Source: Johnsonella ignava ATCC 51276 (GTDB lineage: Bacteria; Bacillota; Clostridia; Lachnospirales; Lachnospiraceae). Taken from it: DNA of 64,000 nt. The DNA lies in the NCBI RefSeq assembly GCF_000235445.1, contig NZ_JH378829.1:397001-461000 (forward strand). Direction: 5' to 3'. Position 1 is the stretch's first letter. Every line of letters begins with the position of its first letter. A program made the position numbers and the translations under genes. Under the pieces are notes generated by a model. That model saw only the letters and a list, made by a program, of their open reading frames with translations, did not search any database and had not been told where the DNA came from. Positions 26,861 to 35,587 of the stretch are shown here, piece after piece.

Positions 26861-27865
26861 TTATTTTGAATTATTAAAACCCTTTTTGTATAACGAAAAA
26901 AAATCAGCCTCTTTAAAAACGGTCTTTTTACTATTAACAAATTTATTCCATTCGTCCATATTAAGATTTACATTATTATATTTCAAATATTCATCATAAA
27001 TTTTGTTCAGTTCTTCATCTCTACGGCTTTTTTCCATAAGCTCTTTCCGATCTGCAGTTGCATCTTCATCATAACCTTTAATACATTTGTATATATAGTA
27101 TTTTCCGCCAATTTCTATAATATCACTTATTTCAGAATCTGAAAGAAGTGATACCTTTTCATCAACCTCTTTTGGAAGATCGGCATGACCGGCTTTTACC
27201 TTTATTTCTTTTTCTATGGATTTTTTTCTTGCAATTTCGCTAAAGTCGGCCCCCTCTGCATTAACTTCAAAAAGAGCCCTCTCAGCCTGTTCTTTATTAT
27301 CAAGTACTATACATTCAAGATCCATAATTCTCGCTTCATTTTCACTTACTTCAAGCTCTTTTGTCCCTGTAACCGACTTACTCAGTTTCATTGCAAGTGC
27401 ATAATCTCTAAACATCATATTTACTTCATCAGATGTAAGCTCATTCAGCTTTGTACCGGACTTTAAAGCTGCATCTATATACTCTTGTGAAAGCTTTGAA
27501 ACAGTCTCATTTTCTTTATCTGTAAGAGTTATTCCCCTCGATTTGGCTGTCATACTCATGACATAGAGCCTTAGAAAGAACTCCTTCATGCGTACATCAA
27601 ATACCTCATCATAAGTATGTCCCTGTTTGTCCATCTTTGCTCCCCAGATCTCATCAGTATATGCCTTATTTTCAGCATTTCTCTGAGAGGTGCTTATCAT
27701 AAGCATCTGTTTTTCAGTATATGGAACCATAATTTCGGTTTTTGCAACCGTCTCCTGACCTGACACTCCCTTTTTACCGCATGATACCATACAGGTCATA
27801 CATACAAACATCGTAATAATATAAACCAAATAACCGCATCTACCAATTCTGCTTACAGATCTCAT
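26861..27865 (-). CDS. PrsA/SurA-like foldase lipoprotein
   Basis: 334 residues. A signal peptide with lipobox (ITMFVCMTCMVSC, Cys about 29) anchors it outside the membrane. A SurA-like helical N-domain follows, then a degenerate parvulin-type region around 190-265 (LDNKEQAERALFEVNAEGAD and FSEIARKKS, then KYYIYKCIKGYDED) and a helical C-tail. The parvulin core is short and lacks several usual catalytic residues, so it may be a chaperone without isomerase activity. It lies upstream of DUF5721. Two 20-bp tandem repeats lie just before its start. Confidence 0.75.
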   Translation of the reverse strand: MRSVSRIGRCGYLVYIITMFVCMTCMVSCGKKGVSGQETVAKTEIMVPYTEKQMLMISTSQRNAENKAYTDEIWGAKMDKQGHTYDEVFDVRMKEFFLRLYVMSMTAKSRGITLTDKENETVSKLSQEYIDAALKSGTKLNELTSDEVNMMFRDYALAMKLSKSVTGTKELEVSENEARIMDLECIVLDNKEQAERALFEVNAEGADFSEIARKKSIEKEIKVKAGHADLPKEVDEKVSLLSDSEISDIIEIGGKYYIYKCIKGYDEDATADRKELMEKSRRDEELNKIYDEYLKYNNVNLNMDEWNKFVNSKKTVFKEADFFSLYKKGFNNSK

Positions 27866-27880
27866 ATATCCGTACTTCCC

Positions 27881-27920
27881 TTTTTAATATTTGTATCCTG
27901 ATTTTAATATTTGTACTCTG
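27881..27920. repeat. Tandem 20-bp repeat upstream of the PrsA-like gene
   Basis: TTTTTAATATTTGTATCCTG (27881-27900) is followed by ATTTTAATATTTGTACTCTG, three mismatches apart. It lies 16 nt before the PrsA-like start, where a 5' leader is expected, and could be a protein-binding site or a slippage duplication. Confidence 0.5.
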
Positions 27921-27935
27921 AACAATTTTGATGAT

Positions 27936-27960
27936 AAAACCCGGCAGTTCTTTCCTGCCG
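27936..27960 (-). terminator. Hairpin after the HAD phosphatase gene
   Basis: On the minus strand CGGCAG pairs with CTGCCG around a 7-nt loop and is followed by GGTTTT. It lies about 110 nt beyond the stop at 28068. The T-run is short, so strength is uncertain. Confidence 0.5.
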
Positions 27961-28067
27961 TCTGTAATGCTATAATAATATGATCGGTTTTAAATCCAGG
28001 TTGTTACCTTGAACTGACTACTCTAAAAAGACCAAGTAAAAAACTTAGCCTAAAAGGTGCAAAATAT

Positions 28068-28856
28068 TTATATTGTCAATAGTTTAAGTATCTTCAGCAC
28101 GCCATCGGAAGTATTTTTATCCGCTGTAAACCTTGCAGCTTTTTTAGCACTGTCAACAGCGTTTAAAACAGCATAAGAATAGTATGAAGACTTAAGCATC
28201 TCTACATCATTATCCTGATCGCCAAATACCATGGTCTCTTTATCACTTATACCCAGAGCCTGCTGTATAATTTTTATTCCCTTTCCCTTATCAACACCCA
28301 AAGGTACACAGTCAAGCCACATCTTTCCTGAATACCTTGCCTCAAGCCTGTTTGAAAACCTGTCAACAATATATGATGCCTCATCGGTTATCGGATAAGC
28401 GCTGTAAGCGGATATTTTAATAAAATCCTCTTTAACCTGTGTAAGGTCATCGACTATCTTTATAAGAGGTCTGTAGCCTTGCCTTAACCATGTAAGAAAA
28501 TCCTCGTCATTTGTATCCGTATAATAAGTATCCTTTCCAGATGCCATAATTATAAGTCTGGGATTTTCCTTTATTACAGATATAAGTTCATCGCTTAATT
28601 TCTTTTCAAATGTATATAAAAAAAGATTTCTACCCTTCATACCTATATATGCACCATTATTTGATATATAAAAAATTTTTTCACACACAGGTTTAAAGAG
28701 ATTTTCTATACTGTACCAGTGCCTGCCGCTTGCGGCAGCAAACTGTATGCCTTTCTCTCTTAATTTAAGAATTATGTCATAAATCTCCGGATTTATTGAT
28801 GCAGTTCCGTCTTCTACTAAAGTTCCATCTATGTCAGTGGCAATAAGCCTGATCAT
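28068..28856 (-). CDS. Cof-type HAD-IIB phosphatase
   Basis: 262 residues. The catalytic motif I is IATDIDGTLV (Asp8 and Asp10), motif II SASGRHW-like AAASGRHWYS, motif III the Lys in DKGKGIKII and motif IV VFGDQDNDVEML. The cap domain lies between 80 and 190 (type IIB). The family dephosphorylates sugar phosphates, FMN or similar small metabolites; the real substrate cannot be told. It is flanked by hairpins on both sides, so it is probably its own unit. Confidence 0.9.
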   Translation of the reverse strand: MIRLIATDIDGTLVEDGTASINPEIYDIILKLREKGIQFAAASGRHWYSIENLFKPVCEKIFYISNNGAYIGMKGRNLFLYTFEKKLSDELISVIKENPRLIIMASGKDTYYTDTNDEDFLTWLRQGYRPLIKIVDDLTQVKEDFIKISAYSAYPITDEASYIVDRFSNRLEARYSGKMWLDCVPLGVDKGKGIKIIQQALGISDKETMVFGDQDNDVEMLKSSYYSYAVLNAVDSAKKAARFTADKNTSDGVLKILKLLTI

Positions 28857-28924
28857 TTTTTATATCCAACCTTCTAAAACATAGGTCATACCCGCTTCTG
28901 CGGCTAAACAAATTCAGTCAAATA

Positions 28925-28972
28925 ACAAAAAATACGGCAGTTAAAAAGTAAAAACAGCTCACTTTTACTGCC
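28925..28972 (-). terminator. Terminator after the divergent PAP2 gene
   Basis: Minus-strand arms GGCAGTAAAAGT and ACTTTTTAACTGCC pair with one small bulge and are followed by GTATTTTTTG. It lies about 65 nt beyond the PAP2 stop, after the inverted repeat at 28989-29031. Confidence 0.7.
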
Positions 28973-28988
28973 AAAAGTACTCTGAATG

Positions 28989-29031
28989 CCTATATACCGG
29001 CAAAATCAAATTCTATATACCGGTATATAGG
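28989..29031. repeat. 12-bp inverted repeat containing an 18-bp palindrome
   Basis: CCTATATACCGG (28989-29000) pairs perfectly with CCGGTATATAGG (29020-29031). The right arm also lies within the self-complementary CTATATACCGGTATATAG (29013-29030), so two alternative hairpins compete. It begins 4 nt after the PAP2 stop codon. Confidence 0.65.
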
Positions 29032-29034
29032 AAT

Positions 29035-29490
29035 CTATTTCATAAGCACTGCAATAAATATGCCTAGAATCGCTCCCATTATTACCTGGAGCGGAGTATG
29101 CCCTACAAATTCTTTAAGTTTTTCATCAAAATCAAAAGTCTCTCCGTCCTCTTTTACCACCATGCTTTCTTTTATAAGGTTAAGCACCTTTGCCTGCTTG
29201 CCGGTCTCACGCCTGACACCTGCGGCATCGTGCATGACAATGGCTGCAAGTATAGCACTTACAGCAAATTCAAATGATGACAGTCCAAATCTATATGCAC
29301 AGGTGGTTGCAAGTGCACACACAGCCGCACTGTGTGAGCTTGGCATCCCTCCGCTTCCCCAAAGTCTTTCTGCTTTAAAACTTTTATTACAGCGGAAGTC
29401 AATAACAGTTTTTAAAATTTGTGCGGCAAGCCAGCCGGCTGCCGAACTCATAAACATAGGATTTGAAATAAGCTGGCTAAGTATAGTCAT
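29035..29490 (-). CDS. Divergent PAP2-family membrane protein
   Basis: 151 residues with four membrane segments. The motifs RLWGSGGMPSSHSAAVCALA, then AAIVMHDAAGVRRETGKQA and the C-terminal EFVGHTPLQVIMGAILGI match the divergent PAP2 (DUF212) family, which resembles phosphatidic-acid phosphatase with the SxSH and R(x)5 elements rearranged. Probably a membrane phosphatase for lipid or polyprenyl phosphates, unproven. It follows the HD-domain gene by 21 nt and likely shares its transcript. Confidence 0.9.
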   Translation of the reverse strand: MTILSQLISNPMFMSSAAGWLAAQILKTVIDFRCNKSFKAERLWGSGGMPSSHSAAVCALATTCAYRFGLSSFEFAVSAILAAIVMHDAAGVRRETGKQAKVLNLIKESMVVKEDGETFDFDEKLKEFVGHTPLQVIMGAILGIFIAVLMK

Positions 29491-29511
29491 CGGATATCTC
29501 TCCTTACAGGT

Positions 29512-30036
29512 CTAATTTTCGGTAACATATAATACCCTGCACAGTTTATTAAACTTATCGCTTAATCTGTTTCTTATACCTGCTGAAGCTTCCTTGACCG
29601 TACATACCTTGTCAGCATATAAAAGCACCATACCTTCAATAGTTCTTGGAGGAATTATGGTGAGAGGCCACATATGCCTCAATATCATATTCTGTTCTTT
29701 TTTACTTATTTTAAAATATTTTACGGCATTCTCCATGGCTTTCCTCGGATGAGTGAAACCATGAAATCTGTCGCCTGTTTCCTCAAAATGCCTGTGCCAG
29801 TCATAGAGGAAAAAATCATGAAGAAGTGCCGCCCTTGCAGCACTTTTATAATCAAGTCCATACCTCCTGCATATCTTATAGGTCATATATGACACATCAA
29901 TGCAGTGTTCAAGGCAGGTTGTAGTACCATGCATTATAAATTTATCCATTTTTTTAAAATGCACTGAGCTTATTATATCCGACACCGCTTCTATATACAA
30001 TACATCATTTTTAACTTCTTTAGTTATTTTTTTCAT
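29512..30036 (-). CDS. HD-domain phosphohydrolase-like protein
   Basis: 174 residues from ATG 30034-30036; an in-frame ATG 30 nt earlier has no ribosome site. The metal ligands are HGTTTCLEHC, LLHDFFLYDWH (the His-Asp pair) and RHMWPL, plus YADKVCT, an HD arrangement. Members hydrolyse nucleotides or phosphoesters; this subtype is common in Clostridia and uncharacterised. It sits between glgA and the divergent PAP2 gene. Confidence 0.85.
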   Translation of the reverse strand: MKKITKEVKNDVLYIEAVSDIISSVHFKKMDKFIMHGTTTCLEHCIDVSYMTYKICRRYGLDYKSAARAALLHDFFLYDWHRHFEETGDRFHGFTHPRKAMENAVKYFKISKKEQNMILRHMWPLTIIPPRTIEGMVLLYADKVCTVKEASAGIRNRLSDKFNKLCRVLYVTEN

Positions 30037-30091
30037 AAATCCCAATCTTTCGTTCTTTTTAAGCATTTACACTTTTTAGTTGTACTTTATA

Positions 30092-31537
30092 TTAATAGCC
30101 TATAAGCCAGTCATAAAGCTCCTGATACTCAAGTGCCGAGCTGTTCCATGAAAAATCTTTTAACATTCCTCTGTCTATGATTTTGTTCCACTCCCTTTTT
30201 TTATTATAATATACGCTTTTTGCATGATTTATCTTCGCAAGCATCTCATGTGCATTATAATTTGCAAACGTAAAGCCGGTTCCTTTATTTTCAAATTCAT
30301 TATAGGGTTCAACCGTATCCTTAAGACCTCCTGTTTCCCTCACAACAGGTACTGTACCGTATCTAAGGGATATAAGCTGGCTCAGCCCGCAGGGTTCAAA
30401 AAGAGAGGGCATCAAAAAAGCATCACAGGCTGCATAAATCTTATGGGACATAGCCTCAGAATAGTAAATCTGTGCAGACACTCTGTCAGAGTATTTCCAG
30501 TCATAATGCCTAAAAGTATTTTCATATATTTCATCGCCGGTTCCAAGCACTACAAGCTGTGTATCCCATGCACATATCTCATCAAGAACACAATTTACAA
30601 GATCAAGCCCTTTTTGTGCCGTAAGCCTTGATACTATACCAAGCATAAATCTGTCTTTATTCACCTCAAGCCCCAGTTCCTTTTGGAGCTGTACTTTATT
30701 TCTATATTTTTCAATCCTGAAACTTTTTTTAGTATAATTTGTATCAATATAAGAATCAGTTTCAGGATTATACTCATTATAGTCTATGCCATTGACTATA
30801 CCCCTTAGACTCTGGCTTCTTGCACGCATAAGCCCGTCAAGACCCTCTCCGTAAAACGGCATCTGTATCTCCTGAGCATAGGTTCTGCTCACGGTAGTTA
30901 TAGCATCCGCATATACTATACCTCCTTTCAGGAGATTTCCGTCTTTGTAAGCTTCAAGCTTGTCAGGGCTGAAATAATAGTCCGGAAGCTCCGAAAACCT
31001 CTGTATAGTTTTTACATCCCATACTCCCTGAAATTTCAGATTATGTATTGTAAGCACTGATTTTATATTATTAAAAAAGTCTCCGCCTCTGAATCTATCC
31101 TTCAGATATACAGGTATAAGCCCGGTCTGCCAGTCATGGCAATGTACTATATCGGGTTTAAAACCTATTATAGGCAGTGCCGAAAGTGCCGCCTGGGAAA
31201 AAAACGAAAATTTTTCAAGGTCATAAAGCCAGTCTCCATAAGGTCTCATACCTGAAAAATATGATTCATTGTCTATAAAATAAAATGTAATACCTTCAAC
31301 AACTGTTTTGAGTATCCCTACATATCTTCCCTGTCCCAGATAGTCCATATAAAAATGGCTTACATATTCAAGCCTGTCCCTCATTTCCTGCGGTATACAC
31401 ATATATTTCGGGATTATTACACGACAGTCAAAATATTTTTTATCAAAACATTTCGGCAGCGAACCTACAACATCCGCAAGCCCTCCCGTTTTAATAAACG
31501 GAACTGATTCAGATGCTACAAATAGTATATTTTTCAT
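30092..31537 (-). CDS. glgA: Glycogen synthase (ADP-glucose type)
   Basis: 481 residues, the family's usual length. It adds ADP-glucose to growing alpha-1,4-glucan (GT5 family). KTGGLADVVGSLPK near the N-terminus binds ADP-glucose; VHCHDWQTGLIP, SRLTAQKGLDLV and the C-terminal PSLFEPCGLSQLISLRYGT (catalytic Glu in the E-x7-E-type motif) are intact. No other glycogen gene is in the window. It starts 17 nt after recN ends, so it may be read from the recN operon; it has no clear ribosome site. Confidence 0.95.
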   Translation of the reverse strand: MKNILFVASESVPFIKTGGLADVVGSLPKCFDKKYFDCRVIIPKYMCIPQEMRDRLEYVSHFYMDYLGQGRYVGILKTVVEGITFYFIDNESYFSGMRPYGDWLYDLEKFSFFSQAALSALPIIGFKPDIVHCHDWQTGLIPVYLKDRFRGGDFFNNIKSVLTIHNLKFQGVWDVKTIQRFSELPDYYFSPDKLEAYKDGNLLKGGIVYADAITTVSRTYAQEIQMPFYGEGLDGLMRARSQSLRGIVNGIDYNEYNPETDSYIDTNYTKKSFRIEKYRNKVQLQKELGLEVNKDRFMLGIVSRLTAQKGLDLVNCVLDEICAWDTQLVVLGTGDEIYENTFRHYDWKYSDRVSAQIYYSEAMSHKIYAACDAFLMPSLFEPCGLSQLISLRYGTVPVVRETGGLKDTVEPYNEFENKGTGFTFANYNAHEMLAKINHAKSVYYNKKREWNKIIDRGMLKDFSWNSSALEYQELYDWLIGY

Positions 31538-31553
31538 TGTTTTTAATTTTTAT

Positions 31554-33230
31554 TTATCCTTTCAAATCAAGTTCTGCCTTAAATTTATCCGCAAGCGTTT
31601 TCATCTCCCTTGCAGTACCATATACAGCCTCGGTTATTCTGCTTCCTCCAAGCAGCCTTGCAAGTTCGTTTACTATGCGCTCATCTTTTATATACTCAAT
31701 ATCGGTTTCGGTATCGACACCGTCGGTATGTTTCGCTATAAGGTAATGATGGTCTGCCATAGCTGCTGTCTGCGGAAGATGGGTTATACATATAACCTGA
31801 TGTTTTCTGCCTATAATACACAGCTTTTCAGAAACCCTCTGTGCGGTCCTTCCGCTTATGCCGGCATCAACTTCATCAAATATAAGCGTATCCGCCTCAT
31901 CATTTCCTGCAAATACGGTTTTTACGGCAAGCATCACACGGGAAAGCTCACCTCCGCTTGCAATATGCCTTAAAGGCTTCCTAGGCTGACCCGGATTGGT
32001 GCTTATCATAAATTCAACGCTATCATTTCCTGTTTTTGTATATTCCTTAAGATTGCCGAAATCAATTTTAAAATCAACTCCCATAAAATTAAGGTCTTTA
32101 AGCTCTTTTATTATATTTTCCGACAGCATACCAGCAGCTTCTCTCCTCTTTTTACCAAGCTGCATACATACCTGATCCAGCGTTTGTCTTAATGAGTTTT
32201 TTTTCTGTATAAGATCATTACGTTTTACATCAAAATTTTCCAGAAATTCAAGTCTCTCTTTTTTTTCTTCAAGCATATTAAATATTTCATCTATGTCATC
32301 CGAATATTTATCCTGAAGTCTCCTTACAAGATCAAGCCTTTTTTCAAGCCTCTCAAACTCATTGCCGTCATATTCAAAATCAGATATATATGCATTAAGT
32401 GAGTGCAAAGCCTCAGACATTATAATCTCAGACTCATCAAGCTGTGAAGCTATCTCTGAAAGCGACTTGTCATATGCCGCAGCTTCTCTGACTTTTGCCG
32501 CCGCCTCTGAAAATTCATTTTCCTCAAGTATAAAAGCCGCTCTGTTAAGCATTTCTATAATTCTTGAGGCATTTTTAAGTTTTTTTACCTGACTGACAAG
32601 TTCGGCTTCCTCATCAGCTTTAAGCTGTGCATCTTCTATCTCATCAATCTCATATTTTAAAATTTCAATCTCTCTAAGTCTTAACTGTGCACTTGGTATA
32701 TCGGAAAGCATCAAGTTTACTTCATCATATTCCTTAAGTAAATCCCTAATCCGTGCTTTAAGCGGAGCGGTTTCATCTTCTGCATATAAATCTATAAGTT
32801 CAAGCTGATGAACCGGATCCATAAGGCTCCTATGTTCATCCTGGCTATGCATATCAATAAGTATGCCCGTAAGTCTTTTAAGTTTATTTACAGACACAGC
32901 TTCGTCATTTACCCTCATGACCGATCTTTGAAAACTTATTTTCCTTGTTATGATAAGAAGCCCCTCATCACCTATCTCTATATCAAGAGCCCTTATCTTT
33001 TTAATCTTTTCTTCATCGTCTATTGAAAATAAAAGTTCTATATATGCATATTCCGAGCCGTTTCTTATAACGTCCTTCCCTGCCTTTGCACCTAAAGCAA
33101 GATTTATCGAATCAATCAATATTGATTTGCCTGCCCCGGTTTCACCGCTAAGCACCGTAAGTCCCGTATAAAATTCCAGATCAGCCCTGCTTATAAGTGC
33201 AAGATTTCTTATATGCAGTTCTATAAGCAT
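31554..33230 (-). CDS. recN: DNA repair protein RecN
   Basis: 558 residues. It is an SMC-like ATPase acting in double-strand break repair. Walker A is GETGAGKSILIDSINLALG near residue 29; two long coiled-coil arms flank a short hinge; the C-terminal half has the ABC signature (HIASGGELSRVMLA) and Walker B (TLIFDEVDAGISGRTAQ). The start is ATG 33228-33230, with AGGTGAT upstream. The order argR-recN is conserved in Clostridia. Length is typical. Confidence 0.95.
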   Translation of the reverse strand: MLIELHIRNLALISRADLEFYTGLTVLSGETGAGKSILIDSINLALGAKAGKDVIRNGSEYAYIELLFSIDDEEKIKKIRALDIEIGDEGLLIITRKISFQRSVMRVNDEAVSVNKLKRLTGILIDMHSQDEHRSLMDPVHQLELIDLYAEDETAPLKARIRDLLKEYDEVNLMLSDIPSAQLRLREIEILKYEIDEIEDAQLKADEEAELVSQVKKLKNASRIIEMLNRAAFILEENEFSEAAAKVREAAAYDKSLSEIASQLDESEIIMSEALHSLNAYISDFEYDGNEFERLEKRLDLVRRLQDKYSDDIDEIFNMLEEKKERLEFLENFDVKRNDLIQKKNSLRQTLDQVCMQLGKKRREAAGMLSENIIKELKDLNFMGVDFKIDFGNLKEYTKTGNDSVEFMISTNPGQPRKPLRHIASGGELSRVMLAVKTVFAGNDEADTLIFDEVDAGISGRTAQRVSEKLCIIGRKHQVICITHLPQTAAMADHHYLIAKHTDGVDTETDIEYIKDERIVNELARLLGGSRITEAVYGTAREMKTLADKFKAELDLKG

Positions 33231-33252
33231 TTAATCACCTGCCTTAATATTA

Positions 33253-33696
33253 TCACATAATTTTCTTGATTTTATCAATAAGAATAACCGCTTCTTCATT
33301 CCCTTTTGTAGCACACATTATAGTATCATCACCGGCTATACAGCCTATAACTTCCCCCAGTTCCAGTGCATCAACCGCAGCAGCCACAGCCATAGCCATA
33401 CCTGCAACCGTCTTAATTACCACCATATTCTGAGCCTGCTCTACACTTAAAAGTCCTTCCTTTAAAATCCTGATATATTTTTCATAAAAGCTTTCACTTG
33501 ACTGTTTAAAAATATATCTGTGCCCTCCCTTTGATGAAGCCGCTTTAGTAAGCTTCAAATCCCTTATATCCCTTGATATTGTAGCCTGAGTTACATTCAG
33601 TCCCTCTTTTTTGAGCTTATCCAGAAGCTCCTCCTGTGTTTCAATATCATATTTTTTTATAAGATTTATAATTTTGGAATGTCTGAGATTCTTCAT
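33253..33696 (-). CDS. argR: Arginine repressor ArgR
   Basis: 147 residues. The N-terminal winged helix (IINLIKKYDIETQEELLDKL, then VTQATISRDIRDLKL) binds ARG boxes. The C-terminal domain (NMVVIKTVAGMAMAVAAAVD, then GEVIGCIAGDDTIMCA) forms the arginine-binding hexamer core, with the GDDT Asp pair that contacts arginine. GGAGGTG precedes the ATG. It is embedded between nadK and recN, the usual clostridial place, and need not control these neighbours. Confidence 0.96.
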   Translation of the reverse strand: MKNLRHSKIINLIKKYDIETQEELLDKLKKEGLNVTQATISRDIRDLKLTKAASSKGGHRYIFKQSSESFYEKYIRILKEGLLSVEQAQNMVVIKTVAGMAMAVAAAVDALELGEVIGCIAGDDTIMCATKGNEEAVILIDKIKKIM

Positions 33697-33709
33697 AGCA
33701 CCTCCGGTT

Positions 33710-34561
33710 TTATATACTGTTATTCATTTTACGCCTTAAGTTATCTAAAAATGAAGCCCCTTTAAGCTTAACAAGCCTGGTTTTAACACTGCTTTCTCTT
33801 ATATAAATCCTTTCAGCATAATTAAGACTTAATTTTACCTCCCCGTCAAACAGTGCCGCTTTTACAACATCTTCCCTGTCTATCATTTCCACCTCCACTA
33901 TGCTTTCAGGTGATAAGACTATACTTCTGCGGCTTAAAGCATGTGGGCATATCGGAGTTATAATTATCATCCGTCCGGCAGTCCCTGCTATAGGACCGCC
34001 TGCACTGAGATTATATGCAGTAGAACCTGTGGGTGTCGCTATTATTATACCATCTGCAGAATATTCGTTCAAGAATTCGCCGTCAACATATACCTTGCAT
34101 CTTGTAAATTTTACAGTCTCCGTTTTTTTTATAACCACCTCATTAAGTGCAGTAAATTTTTTTGAAGCGCCAACTTCAGACGTATATTTTTCAGATTTGA
34201 TGCCCTCAAGCATCATCCTGTCTTCTATTGTAAAGTTGCATTCAAAAAGCTTTTTAAGCATATCCTTTATATCATTTATATCATTATCATAGCTTACACT
34301 TGTCAAAAAACCGAGATGCCCAAGATTTACACCTATAAGAGGTATACCGAGACTTGCCGTTTCTCCTGCAGCTTTTAAAAGTGTGCCGTCTCCTCCCAGT
34401 GTTATTATACATTCGATATTTTCAGGTATACTGTGCCTATTGACATAACCTGAACCGATATGGCATATGCCATTATTTTTTTTAACTATCTCCTGTATAA
34501 TCTCTGCAACATAGCCTGCTTCAGTTTTTTCGCTATTTCCTACAACATAAAAATTCCTCAT
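33710..34561 (-). CDS. nadK: NAD kinase
   Basis: 283 residues. It makes NADP from NAD and ATP or polyphosphate. The diagnostic ITLGGDGTLLKAA is near residue 54, LGFLTSV near 84, LNEVVIKK near 140 and GIIIATPTGSTAYNLSAGGP near 177. The length fits the family. Ribosome site GAGGAGGG lies before the ATG. It is sandwiched between tlyA and argR, as in many Clostridia. Given the nearby TIR protein this is the only NAD-related gene in the window, but the distance makes a link unlikely. Confidence 0.96.
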   Translation of the reverse strand: MRNFYVVGNSEKTEAGYVAEIIQEIVKKNNGICHIGSGYVNRHSIPENIECIITLGGDGTLLKAAGETASLGIPLIGVNLGHLGFLTSVSYDNDINDIKDMLKKLFECNFTIEDRMMLEGIKSEKYTSEVGASKKFTALNEVVIKKTETVKFTRCKVYVDGEFLNEYSADGIIIATPTGSTAYNLSAGGPIAGTAGRMIIITPICPHALSRRSIVLSPESIVEVEMIDREDVVKAALFDGEVKLSLNYAERIYIRESSVKTRLVKLKGASFLDNLRRKMNNSI

Positions 34562-34571
34562 ATAACCCTCC

Positions 34572-35543
34572 TCAGCTCATGAGGTTAAGATGTGCCTCAT
34601 CTACTATATTTTTAATGATTTCCTCTATATTCTTTTCTTTTTTATAACTGCCGTCCACGCATAGTATCGAACTATACGCCTTCAGCTTTTCACTGCTTAA
34701 TTCTTCTTTATCTGTACCGACATCATCTATTTCAGCATCACATGTATCAACATCAGTGATTTTTTTTAAATAAAGCAGATACTCTATATTCCCCTGAGGT
34801 CCTTTTACAGGGGAATATGTAATGAAATTATTATTTTGTGGCTCAGACTTTTTAAAATCTAAATCAAATCCAAGTCCGTTTTCATATGCGTAGCCTATGA
34901 CATTTTCAATCACTTCAATATGAGTTGCCTTATCCCTTACAACCCCTTTTTTACCTACCTTCTCACGCCCTGCCTCAAATTGCGGTTTTATAAGAACAGC
35001 CATTTTTGCATCTTTGGATAAAAGCGGTACAACAGCCGGAAACACTTTTGACAGCGATATAAATGATACATCAACTGAAGCAAAATTTACCGGTTCCTGT
35101 ATAAGCTTTTTTTCTATATATCTTATATTTGTCCTCTCCATACATACAACACGGGGATCGGTTCTAAGTTTCCAGTCAAGCTGCCCATATCCGACATCAA
35201 CGGCATAGACCTTTGCAGCATTATTTTGAAGCATACAGTCGGTAAACCCCCCTGTTGAAGCCCCTATATCCATGCACACTCTGCCTTCAAGCTCTATAAA
35301 AAAGCTCTCGATCGCCTTTTCAAGCTTAAGTCCTCCACGGCTTACATACTTTAACGGATTTCCCTTTATAATTATATCGGCATCTTTACAAAATACAGTA
35401 CCCGGCTTGTCATTTCTCTCTCCGTCCACAAAGACAACACCTGACATTATAACAGCCCTTGCCCTCTGACGGCTTGAAGCGAGCCCTCTATCTACAAGCA
35501 GTGTATCAAGTCTTATTTTGTCTGATATTTTTTTATTATTCAT
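34572..35543 (-). CDS. tlyA: TlyA-family rRNA 2'-O-methyltransferase/hemolysin-like
   Basis: About 323 residues. An N-terminal S4 RNA-binding domain (RLDTLLVDRGLASSRQRARA) precedes a FtsJ-like SAM methyltransferase (MDIGASTGGFTDCMLQ, YAVDVGYGQLDWKL, ASVDVSFISL, and LIKPQFE). TlyA methylates 16S and 23S rRNA in mycobacteria. The family is usually about 270 residues; here about 55 extra residues (DTCDAEIDDVGTDKEEL and onward) extend the C-terminus, ending in IIKNIVDEAHLNLMS, which looks like the tail displaced by an insertion. A GTG lies just before the chosen ATG (35541-35543). Confidence 0.92.
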   Translation of the reverse strand: MNNKKISDKIRLDTLLVDRGLASSRQRARAVIMSGVVFVDGERNDKPGTVFCKDADIIIKGNPLKYVSRGGLKLEKAIESFFIELEGRVCMDIGASTGGFTDCMLQNNAAKVYAVDVGYGQLDWKLRTDPRVVCMERTNIRYIEKKLIQEPVNFASVDVSFISLSKVFPAVVPLLSKDAKMAVLIKPQFEAGREKVGKKGVVRDKATHIEVIENVIGYAYENGLGFDLDFKKSEPQNNNFITYSPVKGPQGNIEYLLYLKKITDVDTCDAEIDDVGTDKEELSSEKLKAYSSILCVDGSYKKEKNIEEIIKNIVDEAHLNLMS

Positions 35544-35587
35544 CACTTTATAGTCTTTATTATTTTTAGAGTAAGCATAATTAAATA

